A stretch of 64,000 bases of DNA from Lacinutrix algicola. GTDB taxonomy: Bacteria; Bacteroidota; Bacteroidia; Flavobacteriales; Flavobacteriaceae. Shown in pieces: positions 43,800 to 53,166 of this stretch (position 1 is the stretch's first letter; each line of letters starts with the position of its first letter). The stretch spans positions 329,243 to 393,242 of the forward strand of contig NZ_LIQH01000040.1 of the NCBI RefSeq assembly GCF_001418085.1, given 5' to 3'. The notes under the pieces were generated by a model, which worked only from the letters and a program-made list of their open reading frames with translations, searched no databases and was not told the origin of the DNA. The translations under genes and the position numbers were made by a program.

Positions 43800-45221
43800 A
43801 GCTTCAAAAAATTCATCAGGAAAACCTATTAAATACAATTTTTCTTTTGCCCTAGTTACTGCGGTATATAACCAACGTAAATAATCTCTATTTATACCTT
43901 CGGGTAAATATGGCTGCTCTACAAATACTGTATTCCATTGCCCACCTTGCGATTTGTGGCATGTTATAGCATAAGAAAATTTCACTTGTAAAGCATTAAA
44001 ATGATTATTGCCTTTTATTTTTAAGTACTTCTTGTATTTACTTGTTTCATCTTCGTAATCCTTTTGTACTTCTTGATACAAACGGTTAGAGTCTTCGTAA
44101 GGTAAAGAAGGTGTTTCGGCATTAATTGTATCTAATAATAATACCGTTTCAATCGGAATCATTTTAGGATAATCGACCATACGTATTTTAACTTCAGCAA
44201 ATCGAAAACCATACAATTCTTTAATACTAAATATTTCAAGTACTTCTATAATATCTCCATTGGCAATAAAACCAGCTTCACTTGTTGGTTTTAACCAAAA
44301 ATAATTATTCTTAACTACCATAAGGTAATCACCAGCAGAGAGTTCATTTTCATTAAATAAAATTCTACTTCGTATTTGCTGGTTATATAAATTCGCTCGT
44401 TTATTACTTCGCACAATAATTGCCATTTCTTCGTTTCCTAGAGTGCTATATGCATCGTTAATAGCATCCATAATATCGTAACCATCCACAAGCCTTACAA
44501 TATCTGGAAAACCTTTAATATTAAACTGAAAATTTTCGAAAAAAGAACTAGCTATAGTTTCTCTTAATAAAGTAGCATTTTCTAAAATTCCGGAGTCTTG
44601 ACCTTGACGCATAACTTCGTCTAATTCCATTTTAGTAACTTCTTTATCATAATTTAAGCTCAATAAATTCTCATCTAAAGCAGGACTTAAATCTAGTTTT
44701 ACAGGCGGTAACTGTGCTGTATCTCCAATTAAAAGTAATTTACATTTCTGCCCTTGATATACATATTGCATTAAATCGTCTAGCAAAGAGCCATTAGCAT
44801 ACAATTTAGTGTCTGATGGTGTATCTGGAATCATAGATGCTTCATCAACTATAAAAATGGTGTTTTTATGCTTATTGGGCTGCAAAACAAACTTTACGCC
44901 TCCACCTGAATCTTTTTTAGGAAAATAGATTTTTTTATGAATAGTAAACGCTTCTTTTTTAGAGTAATTACTAATCACTTTTGCAGCTCTACCTGTTGGA
45001 GCCATTAATACAGCACTCATTTTTGCATGCCATAAATTATTAACTATAGTACCTATAATTGTTGTTTTTCCTGTTCCTGCATAACCTTTCAGTAAAAAAA
45101 GGTCGTTTTTATTATCTTTAAAAATAAACTCAGAAAGTTGTAATAATAATATATCTTGCTTTACTGTTGGAGTAAACGGAAAATGCTGTTTTATAAGGGA
45201 ATAAAATTGAGAAGAGGTCAT
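43794..45221 (-). CDS. RecD-like ATP-dependent DNA helicase (SF1)
   Basis: A 475-residue superfamily 1 ATPase. Walker A is LLKGYAGTGKTTIIGT and Walker B IFIVDEASMIPD; motif III is LLIGDTAQLPPVK. The C-terminal UvrD_C_2 motif YAITCHKSQGGQWNTVFVEQP is followed by YTAVTRAKEKLYLIG. It is shorter than RecD/RecD2 and lacks an added N-terminal domain, fitting the stand-alone RecD-like/Pif1-type family typical of Bacteroidota. Roles in replication-fork or repair processing are expected but not proven. Confidence 0.9.
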   Translation of the reverse strand: MTSSQFYSLIKQHFPFTPTVKQDILLLQLSEFIFKDNKNDLFLLKGYAGTGKTTIIGTIVNNLWHAKMSAVLMAPTGRAAKVISNYSKKEAFTIHKKIYFPKKDSGGGVKFVLQPNKHKNTIFIVDEASMIPDTPSDTKLYANGSLLDDLMQYVYQGQKCKLLLIGDTAQLPPVKLDLSPALDENLLSLNYDKEVTKMELDEVMRQGQDSGILENATLLRETIASSFFENFQFNIKGFPDIVRLVDGYDIMDAINDAYSTLGNEEMAIIVRSNKRANLYNQQIRSRILFNENELSAGDYLMVVKNNYFWLKPTSEAGFIANGDIIEVLEIFSIKELYGFRFAEVKIRMVDYPKMIPIETVLLLDTINAETPSLPYEDSNRLYQEVQKDYEDETSKYKKYLKIKGNNHFNALQVKFSYAITCHKSQGGQWNTVFVEQPYLPEGINRDYLRWLYTAVTRAKEKLYLIGFPDEFFEAE

Positions 45222-45303
45222 TAAGGCTTTTAAGAATTTAAGAATAATTCAAAGATATAAATGATTTTTACTCTTATTGGTTTTTACGAACAAAAAAAAA
45301 TTG

Positions 45304-45311
45304 TAGATTTG
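45304..45311 (+). promoter_or_regulatory. -7 promoter element of the 45346 operon
   Basis: TAGATTTG matches TAnnTTTG, 34 bases before the ATG. The nearest TTG (45277) is 24 bases away, longer than usual. Confidence 0.45.
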
Positions 45312-45345
45312 CGATAGACCATTAACTAAATAAATTAATAAAATT

Positions 45346-46083
45346 ATGATAATAATTGCTGTAATAGTTGTAATTCTTCTAACTGTTGGAATTGTTTGGG
45401 CAATAGACAAGTACATTCCCTCAAAATTTAAGGCACCAATATCCATTTTACTTTGGATTGGTATTTTTGCTTTAGGTTACTTAACCTTTAATTCTGTTTA
45501 CGATGAAATTAAGTTTCATAACATTAAGCAAGAACGCTATGCTGCAGTTATTGAAAAATTAGTAGATATTAGAGATTCTGAATTAGCATATAAGGAGGTA
45601 AACGGAAAATTTACAGGAGACTATAGTGAGTTAATTAAGTTTATAGAAACAGGTAAGTTTGCCATTATCGAACGTAGAGATTCTACTGTTTTAGATGAAG
45701 AAAAAACTAAAGCTTACGGTGGAATTGTTTATAATAAAGAAATAACCATAGTAGATACTTTAGATTTTGTTTCTGTAAAAGATTCTTTATTTAAAAAATC
45801 TTCTCGTTACAAATCTATGATGAATATTCCTTTTACAAAAGAAGGTACTAAATTTGCATTAAAAGCTGGAACTGCTGGTGAAGAAGGTAAAGAGTTACCT
45901 GTATTCGAAGCTGTAGCTTGGAAAAAAGACATCTTACACGATCAGCCTAAAGATTTAATTAAGAAAGAAGAAAATGCATTTTCTGTAGAAGAAATTAATG
46001 GTGATGCTATTAAAATTGGTTCTATGGAAGAAGTGAAAGTAAATGGAAACTGGCCGAAAGTTTATGATCCAATCAAAAAATAG
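45346..46083 (+). CDS. conserved membrane-anchored protein, Bacteroidota-type
   Basis: A 245-residue protein starting with a strong helix (IIIAVIVVILLTVGIVWAI), a second helix (ISILLWIGIFALGYLTF) and a short coil (HNIKQERYAAVIEKLVDIRDSELAYKE). The soluble rest is beta-rich and outside the membrane. Family not named by me. First gene of a three-gene run with DUF3822 and rsmD; the DUF3822 start lies inside its 3' end. Confidence 0.78.
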   Translation: MIIIAVIVVILLTVGIVWAIDKYIPSKFKAPISILLWIGIFALGYLTFNSVYDEIKFHNIKQERYAAVIEKLVDIRDSELAYKEVNGKFTGDYSELIKFIETGKFAIIERRDSTVLDEEKTKAYGGIVYNKEITIVDTLDFVSVKDSLFKKSSRYKSMMNIPFTKEGTKFALKAGTAGEEGKELPVFEAVAWKKDILHDQPKDLIKKEENAFSVEEINGDAIKIGSMEEVKVNGNWPKVYDPIKK

Positions 46084-46888
46084 TAATAGTAAACATATAA
46101 CGCATAAAGCATTGTCCATTCAAATAAGTTTGAATGGACTTTCTTTTTATATCCTAAACACAAAAGAAAGTACAATTGCAAAAATTGAACATATTGTTTT
46201 CGATAAAAAAGTAACACCTTTTGAATTACTTGATGCTATAAAGCATACATTTAATACTAAAGAATGGTTAAATGAAGATTTTGATAATGTATTAGTTATT
46301 CATGTAAATGAATTAGCAACATTGGTTCCTAAACCTTTATTTAATGAAGATGCCATTGCAGACTATTTGAAACTTAATACTAAAATACTTAAAACAGATT
46401 TTATTACTTTCGATACCATCTCTGTAAACGAAACTGTAAACGTCTACGTACCATACGTAAACGTAAATAATTACATTTACGAACGCTTTGGAGATTTTAC
46501 ATACAAGCACTACTCTACTATTTTAATAGAAGAGATTTTATCTCAAGAGAAGAATGCTAGCGGTAACAAAATGTACATACATATAAATGCAACACATTTT
46601 GAAATTATAGTTACAAAAGAAGGAGCCTTGGCACTTTATAACACTTTTGAATACCATACCACTCAAGATTTTATTTATTATGTTTTATTTACAGCAGAAC
46701 AATTAAATCTTAATCCAGAAGTTATTGAAACTGTATTATTAGGCTCTATTATTAAAGACGATGCTCTTTATAGTATACTTTATAAATATGTTAGACATAT
46801 TTCTTTTGGTAGTAGGAAAGATAATTTCTCTGCTAACAACAATATAAAAAACGATCACTCACATTTCACACTTTTAACTCATATTTAA
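46064..46888 (+). CDS. DUF3822 family protein
   Basis: 274 residues from the preferred ATG at 46064 (MIQSKNSNSKHITHKALSIQ); an ATG at 46043 is also possible. The strands LSIQISLNGLSFYILN and later MYIHINATHFEIIVTKEGALALYN look like the ASKHA/actin-like ATPase halves that DUF3822 shares. The core catalytic residues are not obvious, so activity is doubtful. It overlaps the upstream gene by 20 bases, and its stop directly abuts the rsmD start, so translation is coupled. Confidence 0.85.
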   Translation: MIQSKNSNSKHITHKALSIQISLNGLSFYILNTKESTIAKIEHIVFDKKVTPFELLDAIKHTFNTKEWLNEDFDNVLVIHVNELATLVPKPLFNEDAIADYLKLNTKILKTDFITFDTISVNETVNVYVPYVNVNNYIYERFGDFTYKHYSTILIEEILSQEKNASGNKMYIHINATHFEIIVTKEGALALYNTFEYHTTQDFIYYVLFTAEQLNLNPEVIETVLLGSIIKDDALYSILYKYVRHISFGSRKDNFSANNNIKNDHSHFTLLTHI

Positions 46889-47446
46889 ATGCGCATAATT
46901 TCAGGAGAATTTAAAGGCCGAAGAATTACAGCTCCAAAAAAGCTACCTATTCGCCCAACTACAGATATGGCTAAAGAGTCTTTGTTTAATATTATAAACA
47001 ATCAATATTATTTCGAAGACATTTCAGTTTTAGATTTATTCTCTGGTTCTGGAAATATTAGTTACGAATTTGCTTCTCGAGGTACAGAAAACATTACAGC
47101 TGTAGATGCAAATTTTGGATGTATTAAGTTTATAAACGAAACTGCCGAAAGTTTCGACATGCAAATACAAACCATAAAAAGCGATGTCTTTAAGTTTTTA
47201 GAAAAAAGCAGAACTAAGGCTACTATTATATTTGCAGATCCGCCTTATGATTTTCCTGTAGAAGAATTTTCTAAAATTCCAGATCTGGTTTTCAAAAATG
47301 ATTTATTAGAAATAGGTGGTTTATTAATTGTAGAGCATTCTAAACATACAGATCTTTCGCATTTAATAAACTATAGCCATTCTAAAAGTTATGGCGGTAA
47401 TATGTTTAGCTTTTTTAAAGGAAAAACTAGTGATGAGGAAGAATAA
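46889..47446 (+). CDS. rsmD: 16S rRNA (guanine(966)-N(2))-methyltransferase RsmD-like
   Basis: A 185-residue class I methyltransferase. It opens with MRIISGEFKGRRITAPKK and PTTDMAKESLFNII. The SAM loop is VLDLFSGSGNISYEFASRG, and the catalytic motif IV is FADPPYDFP. This pattern is RsmD, which methylates G966 of 16S rRNA. It is the last gene of the run with DUF3822, then a terminator, then RNase P RNA on the other strand. Confidence 0.93.
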   Translation: MRIISGEFKGRRITAPKKLPIRPTTDMAKESLFNIINNQYYFEDISVLDLFSGSGNISYEFASRGTENITAVDANFGCIKFINETAESFDMQIQTIKSDVFKFLEKSRTKATIIFADPPYDFPVEEFSKIPDLVFKNDLLEIGGLLIVEHSKHTDLSHLINYSHSKSYGGNMFSFFKGKTSDEEE

Positions 47447-47470
47447 ATTTACAAACAGTAATATATTATA

Positions 47471-47507
47471 AAAACAAAGCCCTTTGAAATTTCAAAGGGC
47501 TTGTTTA
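47471..47507. terminator. bidirectional terminator (rsmD / rnpB)
   Basis: GCCCTTTGAAA / TTTCAAAGGGC with A/T extension and one bulged A; the arms meet with no spacer, so a short loop forms from the central pairs. It ends both rsmD and the convergent RNase P RNA. Confidence 0.85.
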
Positions 47508-47508
47508 T

Positions 47509-47808
47509 TTAAGTAAATCTATAAGCCGGATTCTGTTCTCTTTCGAGCCCTTATCATTTATCTACGCATATTGTTACCAATATACTTTAGCTGCCTACCC
47601 TCTAGCTCGCGCGTGCACGCTCAAGCGCTAGTTTACATGACATTGCACCACATAGAGTTTACCTGGTTTCACTACAGCATTACCTGTACATACTTTCTGT
47701 TGCACTTTTCCTAACCTCACGGCTGGTGGCTGTTAACCACTATATTGCACTATGGTGTCCAGACTTTCCTCATCTTATAAATAAGACGCGATAAGGCGAT
47801 TTACTTGT
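47509..47808 (-). ncRNA. rnpB: RNase P RNA (class A)
   Basis: The minus strand has the conserved core GAGGAAAGTCTGGACACC (47754-47771), close to the class A GAGGAAAGTCCGGGC box, and ACAGAATCCGGCTTA near the 3' end (47522-47536). The ends AAGTAAATC and GATTTACTT (47798-47806 and 47511-47519) pair to form P1, setting the size at about 300 bases. It matures the 5' ends of tRNAs. Promoter-like TAATTTCG is just upstream on the minus strand. Ends are estimates. Confidence 0.93.
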
Positions 47809-47913
47809 CGCGAAATTACAATAAACTAGTATATATTATTATAGTGAATAGTATTTTATTTTAAAGATTTAGATTTTATTTAAAACATTAAGCAGTTGCG
47901 CTTTACTTTTTAA

Positions 47914-47953
47914 TAAAAAAAATAGCAGCCTAAATTAAAAATTAGACTGCTAT
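47914..47953 (-). terminator. terminator of the ars operon
   Basis: ATAGCAG.CTAA / TTAG.CTGCTAT hairpin with one mismatch. On the minus strand it is followed by eight T. Confidence 0.78.
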
Positions 47954-47991
47954 AATATTATACTTAATAACTATAAATACTTTACATCGCC

Positions 47992-49038
47992 TTATACGCT
48001 TGGCTTAACGTAGTATTTTTTACGTAACCAAAAAGAAACGCGAACTAATAATATTAATGCTGGAACTTCTACTAACGGTCCAATTACTCCTGCAAATGCC
48101 TGACCAGAATTAAGGCCGAAAACGGCAATTGCGACTGCAATTGCTAATTCAAAATTATTTCCAGCAGCAGTAAAAGCTACGGCAGTGGTTTTATCATACT
48201 CGGCTCCTGTGGCTTTTGTAACAAAAAAACCAATAATAAACATAAGCGTAAAATAGATAAGTAAAGGCACAGCAATAATTAAAACATCCATAGGGATTTC
48301 GACTATTAATTCTCCTTTAAGCGAGAACATAACTATAATTGTAAATAAAAGAGCCATTAAAGTTAATGGAGAGATAGTGGGTATAAAAGTGTTAGTATAC
48401 CATTCTTCTCCTTTCAGCTTCACTAAAATGAGTCTACTTAATATTCCCATTACAAATGGAAGCCCTAAATAAATGGCAACGCTTTCTGCAATTGTTGCAA
48501 TAGAAATATCTACAATTGCACCTTCAAAACCAAAATAAGGAGGAAGTACCGTTATAAAAAGCCATGCATAAAAACTATACGCAAATACCTGAAAAACACT
48601 ATTTAATGCTACTAAACCTGCGCCATACTCGCTATTACCTTCAGCAAGATCATTCCATACCAAAACCATAGCAATACAACGTGCTAGGCCAATTAAAATT
48701 AAACCAACCATGTATTCTGGATAATCGCGTAAAAAAGTAATAGCCAAAACAAACATTAAAATAGGACCAACTATCCAATTTAATATCAATGAAATAGAAA
48801 GTATTTTAGTGTTTTTAAACACTTTTGGTAATAGTGCGTAGTTAACCTTTGCTAAAGGTGGATACATCATTAATATTAAACCTATAGCAATGGGAATATT
48901 TGTTGTCCCATTACTCATGGTATTTATTACATCTGGGAATGTTGGTATAAAATAACCAATTGCAACACCTAAAGCCATAGCCACAAATATCCATAACGTT
49001 AGATTTTTGTCAAGAAAACTTAATTTTTTATTTGCCAT
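47992..49038 (-). CDS. acr3: arsenite efflux transporter ACR3
   Basis: A 348-residue, about ten-helix transporter that extrudes As(III). The transport Cys is in [21 protein letters not shown], and the conserved Glu lies in [18 protein letters not shown]. It is last in the operon arsR-DUF6428-arsC-acr3, one base after arsC, then a terminator. It belongs to the bile/arsenite/riboflavin transporter superfamily; the context makes arsenite the substrate rather than another organic anion. Confidence 0.94.
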   Translation of the reverse strand: MANKKLSFLDKNLTLWIFVAMALGVAIGYFIPTFPDVINTMSNGTTNIPIAIGLILMMYPPLAKVNYALLPKVFKNTKILSISLILNWIVGPILMFVLAITFLRDYPEYMVGLILIGLARCIAMVLVWNDLAEGNSEYGAGLVALNSVFQVFAYSFYAWLFITVLPPYFGFEGAIVDISIATIAESVAIYLGLPFVMGILSRLILVKLKGEEWYTNTFIPTISPLTLMALLFTIIVMFSLKGELIVEIPMDVLIIAVPLLIYFTLMFIIGFFVTKATGAEYDKTTAVAFTAAGNNFELAIAVAIAVFGLNSGQAFAGVIGPLVEVPALILLVRVSFWLRKKYYVKPSV

Positions 49039-49039
49039 T

Positions 49040-49651
49040 TTACGATTTTATTTGAGAGAAAACGAAAAATAATTCCGTTGCTATTTGTAGACTTCTTTCG
49101 TTGTATTTTTCAGCTTGTTGTGGTGTATTATCAAAAGCTTTTGGATCTTCAAAAGTTATTGGAATACGTTTTTCTGCACCCGGAACAAATGGACAAGCTT
49201 CGTTTGCTGAGTCACAAGTCATTATTGCTGCAAATTCAGATTTAGGATTAAAATCGTCGTCCAATTTTTTAGAGAAACCAATTATTGGATGCTCATTATT
49301 ATCGTATTTAATACTATAAATAGGATTATTGCCTTTCGAAATTGTTTTGATTTTAAAACCAGAGTTCTCTAATGTATTAACCACCATAGGAAATAGAGCT
49401 GTGATTTCTGTACCTCCAGAATAACAAACTACATTTTTAATACTAAAAAAGTGAGCTAATACTTGCGTCCATATCTGAGATAAATGGCTTCTTCGTGAGT
49501 TATGAGTGCAAATAAAATTGATTCTAATTTCTTGTTTATTTGAAATTTTTAACTGAATAAAATCTATTAAGGGCTGTAAAACTATTTTACGCTCCATAGT
49601 AATAGATTCTGGATTTAAGCCTTTTATTGTAGTTGCAATATTTAAAAACAT
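49040..49651 (-). CDS. arsC: arsenate reductase, low-molecular-weight phosphatase type
   Basis: A 203-residue protein with the phosphatase loop [17 protein letters not shown]-x-x-N-S-x-R-S is the LMW-PTP/ArsC site. A second Cys in [15 protein letters not shown] fits the redox relay of thioredoxin-coupled ArsC. It is longer at the N-terminus than classical ArsC. The start could be the Met at about residue 19 ([10 protein letters not shown]), which would give 185 residues. One base before acr3, so arsenate is reduced and arsenite exported. Confidence 0.9.
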   Translation of the reverse strand: MFLNIATTIKGLNPESITMERKIVLQPLIDFIQLKISNKQEIRINFICTHNSRRSHLSQIWTQVLAHFFSIKNVVCYSGGTEITALFPMVVNTLENSGFKIKTISKGNNPIYSIKYDNNEHPIIGFSKKLDDDFNPKSEFAAIMTCDSANEACPFVPGAEKRIPITFEDPKAFDNTPQQAEKYNERSLQIATELFFVFSQIKS

Positions 49652-49694
49652 GGTAGATTATTTTATTATTATTTTCTAAATGTTACTATTACTT

Positions 49695-50162
49695 TTAACA
49701 ACAACCACTTCCTGGTTCACAAGAGTTTCCTGTTGGAATATCAGAAAATTGTAATTTTGGCTTTTCAGCAGGAATTCCGCATTTATCTTTTGCTAAACAA
49801 TCGGTTTGTGTGTTTGTTAAAAGGAAGTTTACTCCATCGAAATCTAATCCAAATTTTCCAATGGTATCAGATTGATACTCTACTTCTATTTCTAAATCTT
49901 CAATACCTAAAATTTTTTCAGAAAGTTCAATAATACTTAACAATTTTTCAGGATGCAACCTGTGATCATAATCATTTGCATTCCAAAGTTGAAAGTTTAC
50001 CACTTCTTCATTTCTAACTGTACCACCACAATCAATAAAATGTTTTGTTATTTTTCCAACTTCAGTAACATGAAAATGGTTTGGTACTAATTCTCCATTT
50101 GGTAATTTAAAACCTATAGTTTTTAAATCTTGTAACGTTGATTTAACTTCTGATAATTTCAT
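49695..50162 (-). CDS. DUF6428 family protein of the ars operon
   Basis: A 155-residue protein of a family common in flavobacterial ars operons. The globular part (FKLPNGELVPNHFHVTEVG, GKFGLDFDGVNFLLT) is followed by a Cys-rich tail: TDCLAKDKCGIP, then NSCEPGSGCC. The last Cys cluster could bind As(III) or another soft metal; that is inference. It lies between arsR and arsC on the same strand, so it is likely expressed only under arsenic. Confidence 0.8.
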   Translation of the reverse strand: MKLSEVKSTLQDLKTIGFKLPNGELVPNHFHVTEVGKITKHFIDCGGTVRNEEVVNFQLWNANDYDHRLHPEKLLSIIELSEKILGIEDLEIEVEYQSDTIGKFGLDFDGVNFLLTNTQTDCLAKDKCGIPAEKPKLQFSDIPTGNSCEPGSGCC

Positions 50163-50209
50163 AATATATTTGTTTATTGCGATTATACGATTAATAATTT
50201 AAATTTTTT

Positions 50210-50539
50210 TTAACAACATTCTTTATTTGAAACATCTTGATCTAAAAAATCGATCATAATGGCTTTCATACTAGACCAATTCTCTTTGTTTATGCAATAG
50301 CAAACACTTGTTCCTTCTACATTACCTTTAATTAAACCTAAGTGCTTTAACTCCTTTAAATGTTGAGAAATGGTTGGTTGAGCCAAACCAATTTCGTTAA
50401 CCAAATCACCACACACACAAGAATCTATTTTAAACAAATGTTGTAGAATAGAAACTCTAGCTGGATGACCAAAGACTTTTGCAAAAAGAGCGATCTCATT
50501 TTGCTTATCTGTAAACATTTCAGTTTTTGCTAATCCCAT
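50210..50539 (-). CDS. arsR: ArsR/SmtB family metalloregulator
   Basis: A 109-residue winged-helix repressor. The ligand helix has KIDSCVCGDLVNEIG, with two Cys in C-V-C, the usual As(III) site, and the recognition helix LAQPTISQHLKELKHLGLI. A third Cys, YCIN, and two C-terminal Cys (KECC) are available. It starts 18 bases from the palindrome at 50557, which is probably its own operator. It controls the operon that follows. Confidence 0.92.
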   Translation of the reverse strand: MGLAKTEMFTDKQNEIALFAKVFGHPARVSILQHLFKIDSCVCGDLVNEIGLAQPTISQHLKELKHLGLIKGNVEGTSVCYCINKENWSSMKAIMIDFLDQDVSNKECC

Positions 50540-50556
50540 TTTTGCTATATTAGTTC

Positions 50557-50572
50557 ATTGCAATATTACAAT
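50557..50572. promoter_or_regulatory. candidate ArsR operator
   Basis: ATTGCAATATTACAAT is an inverted repeat with one mismatched pair, 18 bases upstream of the arsR ATG. A second TTGCAA-like word (TTTTGCAA) lies 25 bases further on. Confidence 0.5.
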
Positions 50573-50750
50573 TAATAATTAAAACTAAATATTGTTTTGC
50601 AATTTATTTATTTAAAAAAATCTAAAACTTTAATATTTCACAATTTAAAACCTAAAATTATAACTATAATTCTTTTTACTTAAACCGTATTATTGTTAAT
50701 AACTCCTATTAAATTTAGCTTACAAAATTCAAAATTGTGAATTGTATTTT

Positions 50751-50758
50751 TAACTTTG
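50751..50758 (+). promoter_or_regulatory. -7 promoter element of dnaX
   Basis: TAACTTTG matches TAnnTTTG, about 65 bases before the TTG start of dnaX. A TTG word precedes it by only 13 bases. A small hairpin AGCAC-TATTTT-GTGCT (50786-50801) sits in the leader. Confidence 0.42.
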
Positions 50759-50822
50759 TTACTTCTTAAAATAATTCATTAAAATAGCACTATTTTGTGC
50801 TTACCTAAATTTAATATAAAAC

Positions 50823-52553
50823 TTGGAGCACTTTGTAGTATCAGCCAGAAAGTACAGACCACAAACGTTTAAGGACGTTGTTGGGCAGTCTGCTATTACA
50901 AATACTTTACTTAATGCTATTGAGAATAATCATTTAGCACAAGCTTTATTATTTACAGGTCCTCGTGGTGTTGGTAAAACTAGTTGCGCACGTATTCTTG
51001 CTAAAATGATAAATAGTGATGGTACAGAAACTGGAGACGAAGATTATGCTTTCAATATTTTTGAATTGGATGCAGCATCAAACAACTCGGTTGATGATAT
51101 TAGAAGTTTAACAGACCAAGTACGTATTCCGCCACAAGTTGGAAAATATAAAGTTTATATTATTGATGAAGTACACATGCTCTCTCAAGCAGCCTTTAAT
51201 GCTTTTTTAAAGACCTTAGAAGAGCCACCAAAGCACTGCATTTTTATATTAGCAACTACTGAAAAACATAAAATTATACCAACGATATTATCACGTTGTC
51301 AGATTTTCGATTTCAAACGTATTACCGTTAAAGATGCTAAAAACTACTTAAAATTTATTGCAAAAGAGCAAGGTATTATTGCTGAGGATGATGCACTACA
51401 TATTATAGCACAAAAAGCAGATGGAGCCATGCGAGATGCATTATCTATCTTCGACCGTGTAGTTAGTTTCTCTGGTAAAGACTTAACAAGACAAGCCGTT
51501 ACAGAAAACTTAAACGTACTTGATTACGAAACCTATTTTACGAGTACAGATTTAATATTAGAGAATAAAATTCCCGAATTATTACTTCAGTTTAACGAAA
51601 CCTTATCTAAAGGCTTCGATGGACATCACTATATTTCTGGTTTAGCATCACACTTTAGAGACTTATTAGTTTGCCAAAATCCTGCTACTATAGAATTATT
51701 AGAGGTTGGAGATAAAACTAAAGAAAAGTATTTAGAGCAATCTAAAAAAGCTTCGCAGTCCTTTATACTTAAAGGTATTGAAATGGCTAACGAAACCGAT
51801 TTAAAATACAAATCCAGTAAAAACCAACGACTACTCGTCGAACTTTGTATCATGCAACTTGCCTCTATCACTTTCGATGGAGAAAAAAAAAATAGTAGTC
51901 GGTTCATAATTCCGCCTTCTTATTTTAAACGCGTTGGTATTACTCCTATTCCTGTAAAGAAACCTATAGAAACAACAATAAATCATCCTAAAGAAGTAAT
52001 AGAAAATAAGGTGCAAGCTGTTGCTAATAGTCAACCTAAAACCATTGTACACACTACTCCTAGTAGACCAAAAATTGTTTTAAATAGCCAAACAAAACGT
52101 ACTTCTGGCTTATCTTTAAAGAGTATTCGTGCTAAAAAAGAGCACGAAATAAAACAACTAGACAAGGTTGTTGACGAAGAAAATTTACCTACAGAACCTT
52201 TTAATCAAGAGGAATTAACAGAAGTTTGGAATGCTTTTATTGTAAAAATTGAAGCTGAAGGAAAAATGAATCTTGCAGCAATATTATCTATAGATAAGCC
52301 TACTTTAAAAGGAACTACCATACACTTAACTTTTCCAAATTCTACAAATAAAGTAGAAGTTGAAAGACAGTCTTTTGATTTGTTACAATATCTTAGGAAG
52401 ACACTTAAAAACTACGACATAAGCTTAGATATCGATATAAATGAAGAAATGCAAAAGAAGTTTGCATACACTCCAGATGAGAAATACGAAAAGCTAAAAG
52501 AGAAAAATCCTAATATCGAATTGTTGCGTAAGACGTTTGATTTAGATCTTTAA
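50823..52553 (+). CDS. dnaX: DNA polymerase III subunit gamma/tau
   Basis: A 576-residue clamp-loader ATPase. The start is TTG (MEHFVVSARKYRPQTFKDVVG): the codon two before it in frame is TAA, and no other Met occurs before the Walker A. Walker A is FTGPRGVGKTSCARI, Walker B is YIIDEVHMLS and the sensor is FILATTEKHKIIPTILSRC. Between Walker A and ELDAASNNSVDDI, the zinc-binding Cys residues usual in DnaX are absent, a trait I associate with flavobacteria. The C-terminal tau part is divergent. Loads the beta clamp onto primed DNA. Confidence 0.93.
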   Translation: MEHFVVSARKYRPQTFKDVVGQSAITNTLLNAIENNHLAQALLFTGPRGVGKTSCARILAKMINSDGTETGDEDYAFNIFELDAASNNSVDDIRSLTDQVRIPPQVGKYKVYIIDEVHMLSQAAFNAFLKTLEEPPKHCIFILATTEKHKIIPTILSRCQIFDFKRITVKDAKNYLKFIAKEQGIIAEDDALHIIAQKADGAMRDALSIFDRVVSFSGKDLTRQAVTENLNVLDYETYFTSTDLILENKIPELLLQFNETLSKGFDGHHYISGLASHFRDLLVCQNPATIELLEVGDKTKEKYLEQSKKASQSFILKGIEMANETDLKYKSSKNQRLLVELCIMQLASITFDGEKKNSSRFIIPPSYFKRVGITPIPVKKPIETTINHPKEVIENKVQAVANSQPKTIVHTTPSRPKIVLNSQTKRTSGLSLKSIRAKKEHEIKQLDKVVDEENLPTEPFNQEELTEVWNAFIVKIEAEGKMNLAAILSIDKPTLKGTTIHLTFPNSTNKVEVERQSFDLLQYLRKTLKNYDISLDIDINEEMQKKFAYTPDEKYEKLKEKNPNIELLRKTFDLDL

Positions 52554-52566
52554 AAACAACATTTAT

Positions 52567-52574
52567 TAATTTTG
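52567..52574 (+). promoter_or_regulatory. -7 element before the 52588 lipoprotein gene
   Basis: TAATTTTG fits TAnnTTTG, 14 bases before the ATG. It may give the lipoprotein/miaE pair their own transcript besides dnaX read-through. Confidence 0.35.
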
Positions 52575-52587
52575 ATAACTTTTCAAA

Positions 52588-53163
52588 ATGAAAAACCTTC
52601 TGTTTGTATTACTAATTATTTGCTTTGCAATTTCTAGTTGTGATGGTAGAGATAAAATTGAAAACTCAAATACTCAATTTTTAAAAAACTATAAATTAGT
52701 TGATTCTATATCTGAAGACGTAAAGTACTTTCCTGAAAATTATAATGAGTTTAAAATAGACACCATTTTAAGCAATGGCTTTAGAGTAAAGATAAAATCC
52801 TTTACCGATATGGAAAGCAGTTATTTAAATGAATTTAAAACTGATAACACAATTCATAAACATTACTACAGAGATAATAAAGCAACTATTTTAGTTAGTA
52901 ATAACGGTGTTATATTTGAAAAGTTAATTGATAAAAAATTATTCTATAACTTTGATAGCACGCTTAACCAATTCTTTAAAGAAGCTATTTTAAATGGTGT
53001 TTGGATTAACAAAGAAAAATCAACATTAAACTCTAATATAACCATTAATATTAATTTCTGTAAACCAGAAACCGATTGGTGTGCCTTTTTCGATTTAATA
53101 ATTGAAAAAGATGGAAAGTACAGAATTATTGATGTTACAACTGAACTAGAAAAAGATTTATAA
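52588..53163 (+). CDS. lipoprotein of unknown function
   Basis: A 191-residue protein with the lipoprotein signal LLIICFAISSC (Cys at about 18) and an acidic D-G-R-D after it. The mature part is beta-rich and ends RIIDVTTELEKDL; a DUF4738-like identity is possible but not sure. It lies 34 bases after dnaX and three bases before miaE, so one transcript is likely, though no functional link is apparent. Confidence 0.78.
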   Translation: MKNLLFVLLIICFAISSCDGRDKIENSNTQFLKNYKLVDSISEDVKYFPENYNEFKIDTILSNGFRVKIKSFTDMESSYLNEFKTDNTIHKHYYRDNKATILVSNNGVIFEKLIDKKLFYNFDSTLNQFFKEAILNGVWINKEKSTLNSNITININFCKPETDWCAFFDLIIEKDGKYRIIDVTTELEKDL

Positions 53164-53166
53164 GAC

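Noticed and set aside
45249..45446. 65-codon minus-strand frame across the start of the 45346 gene
   Set aside because: Antisense to the real gene and to its promoter; no signal or family pattern.
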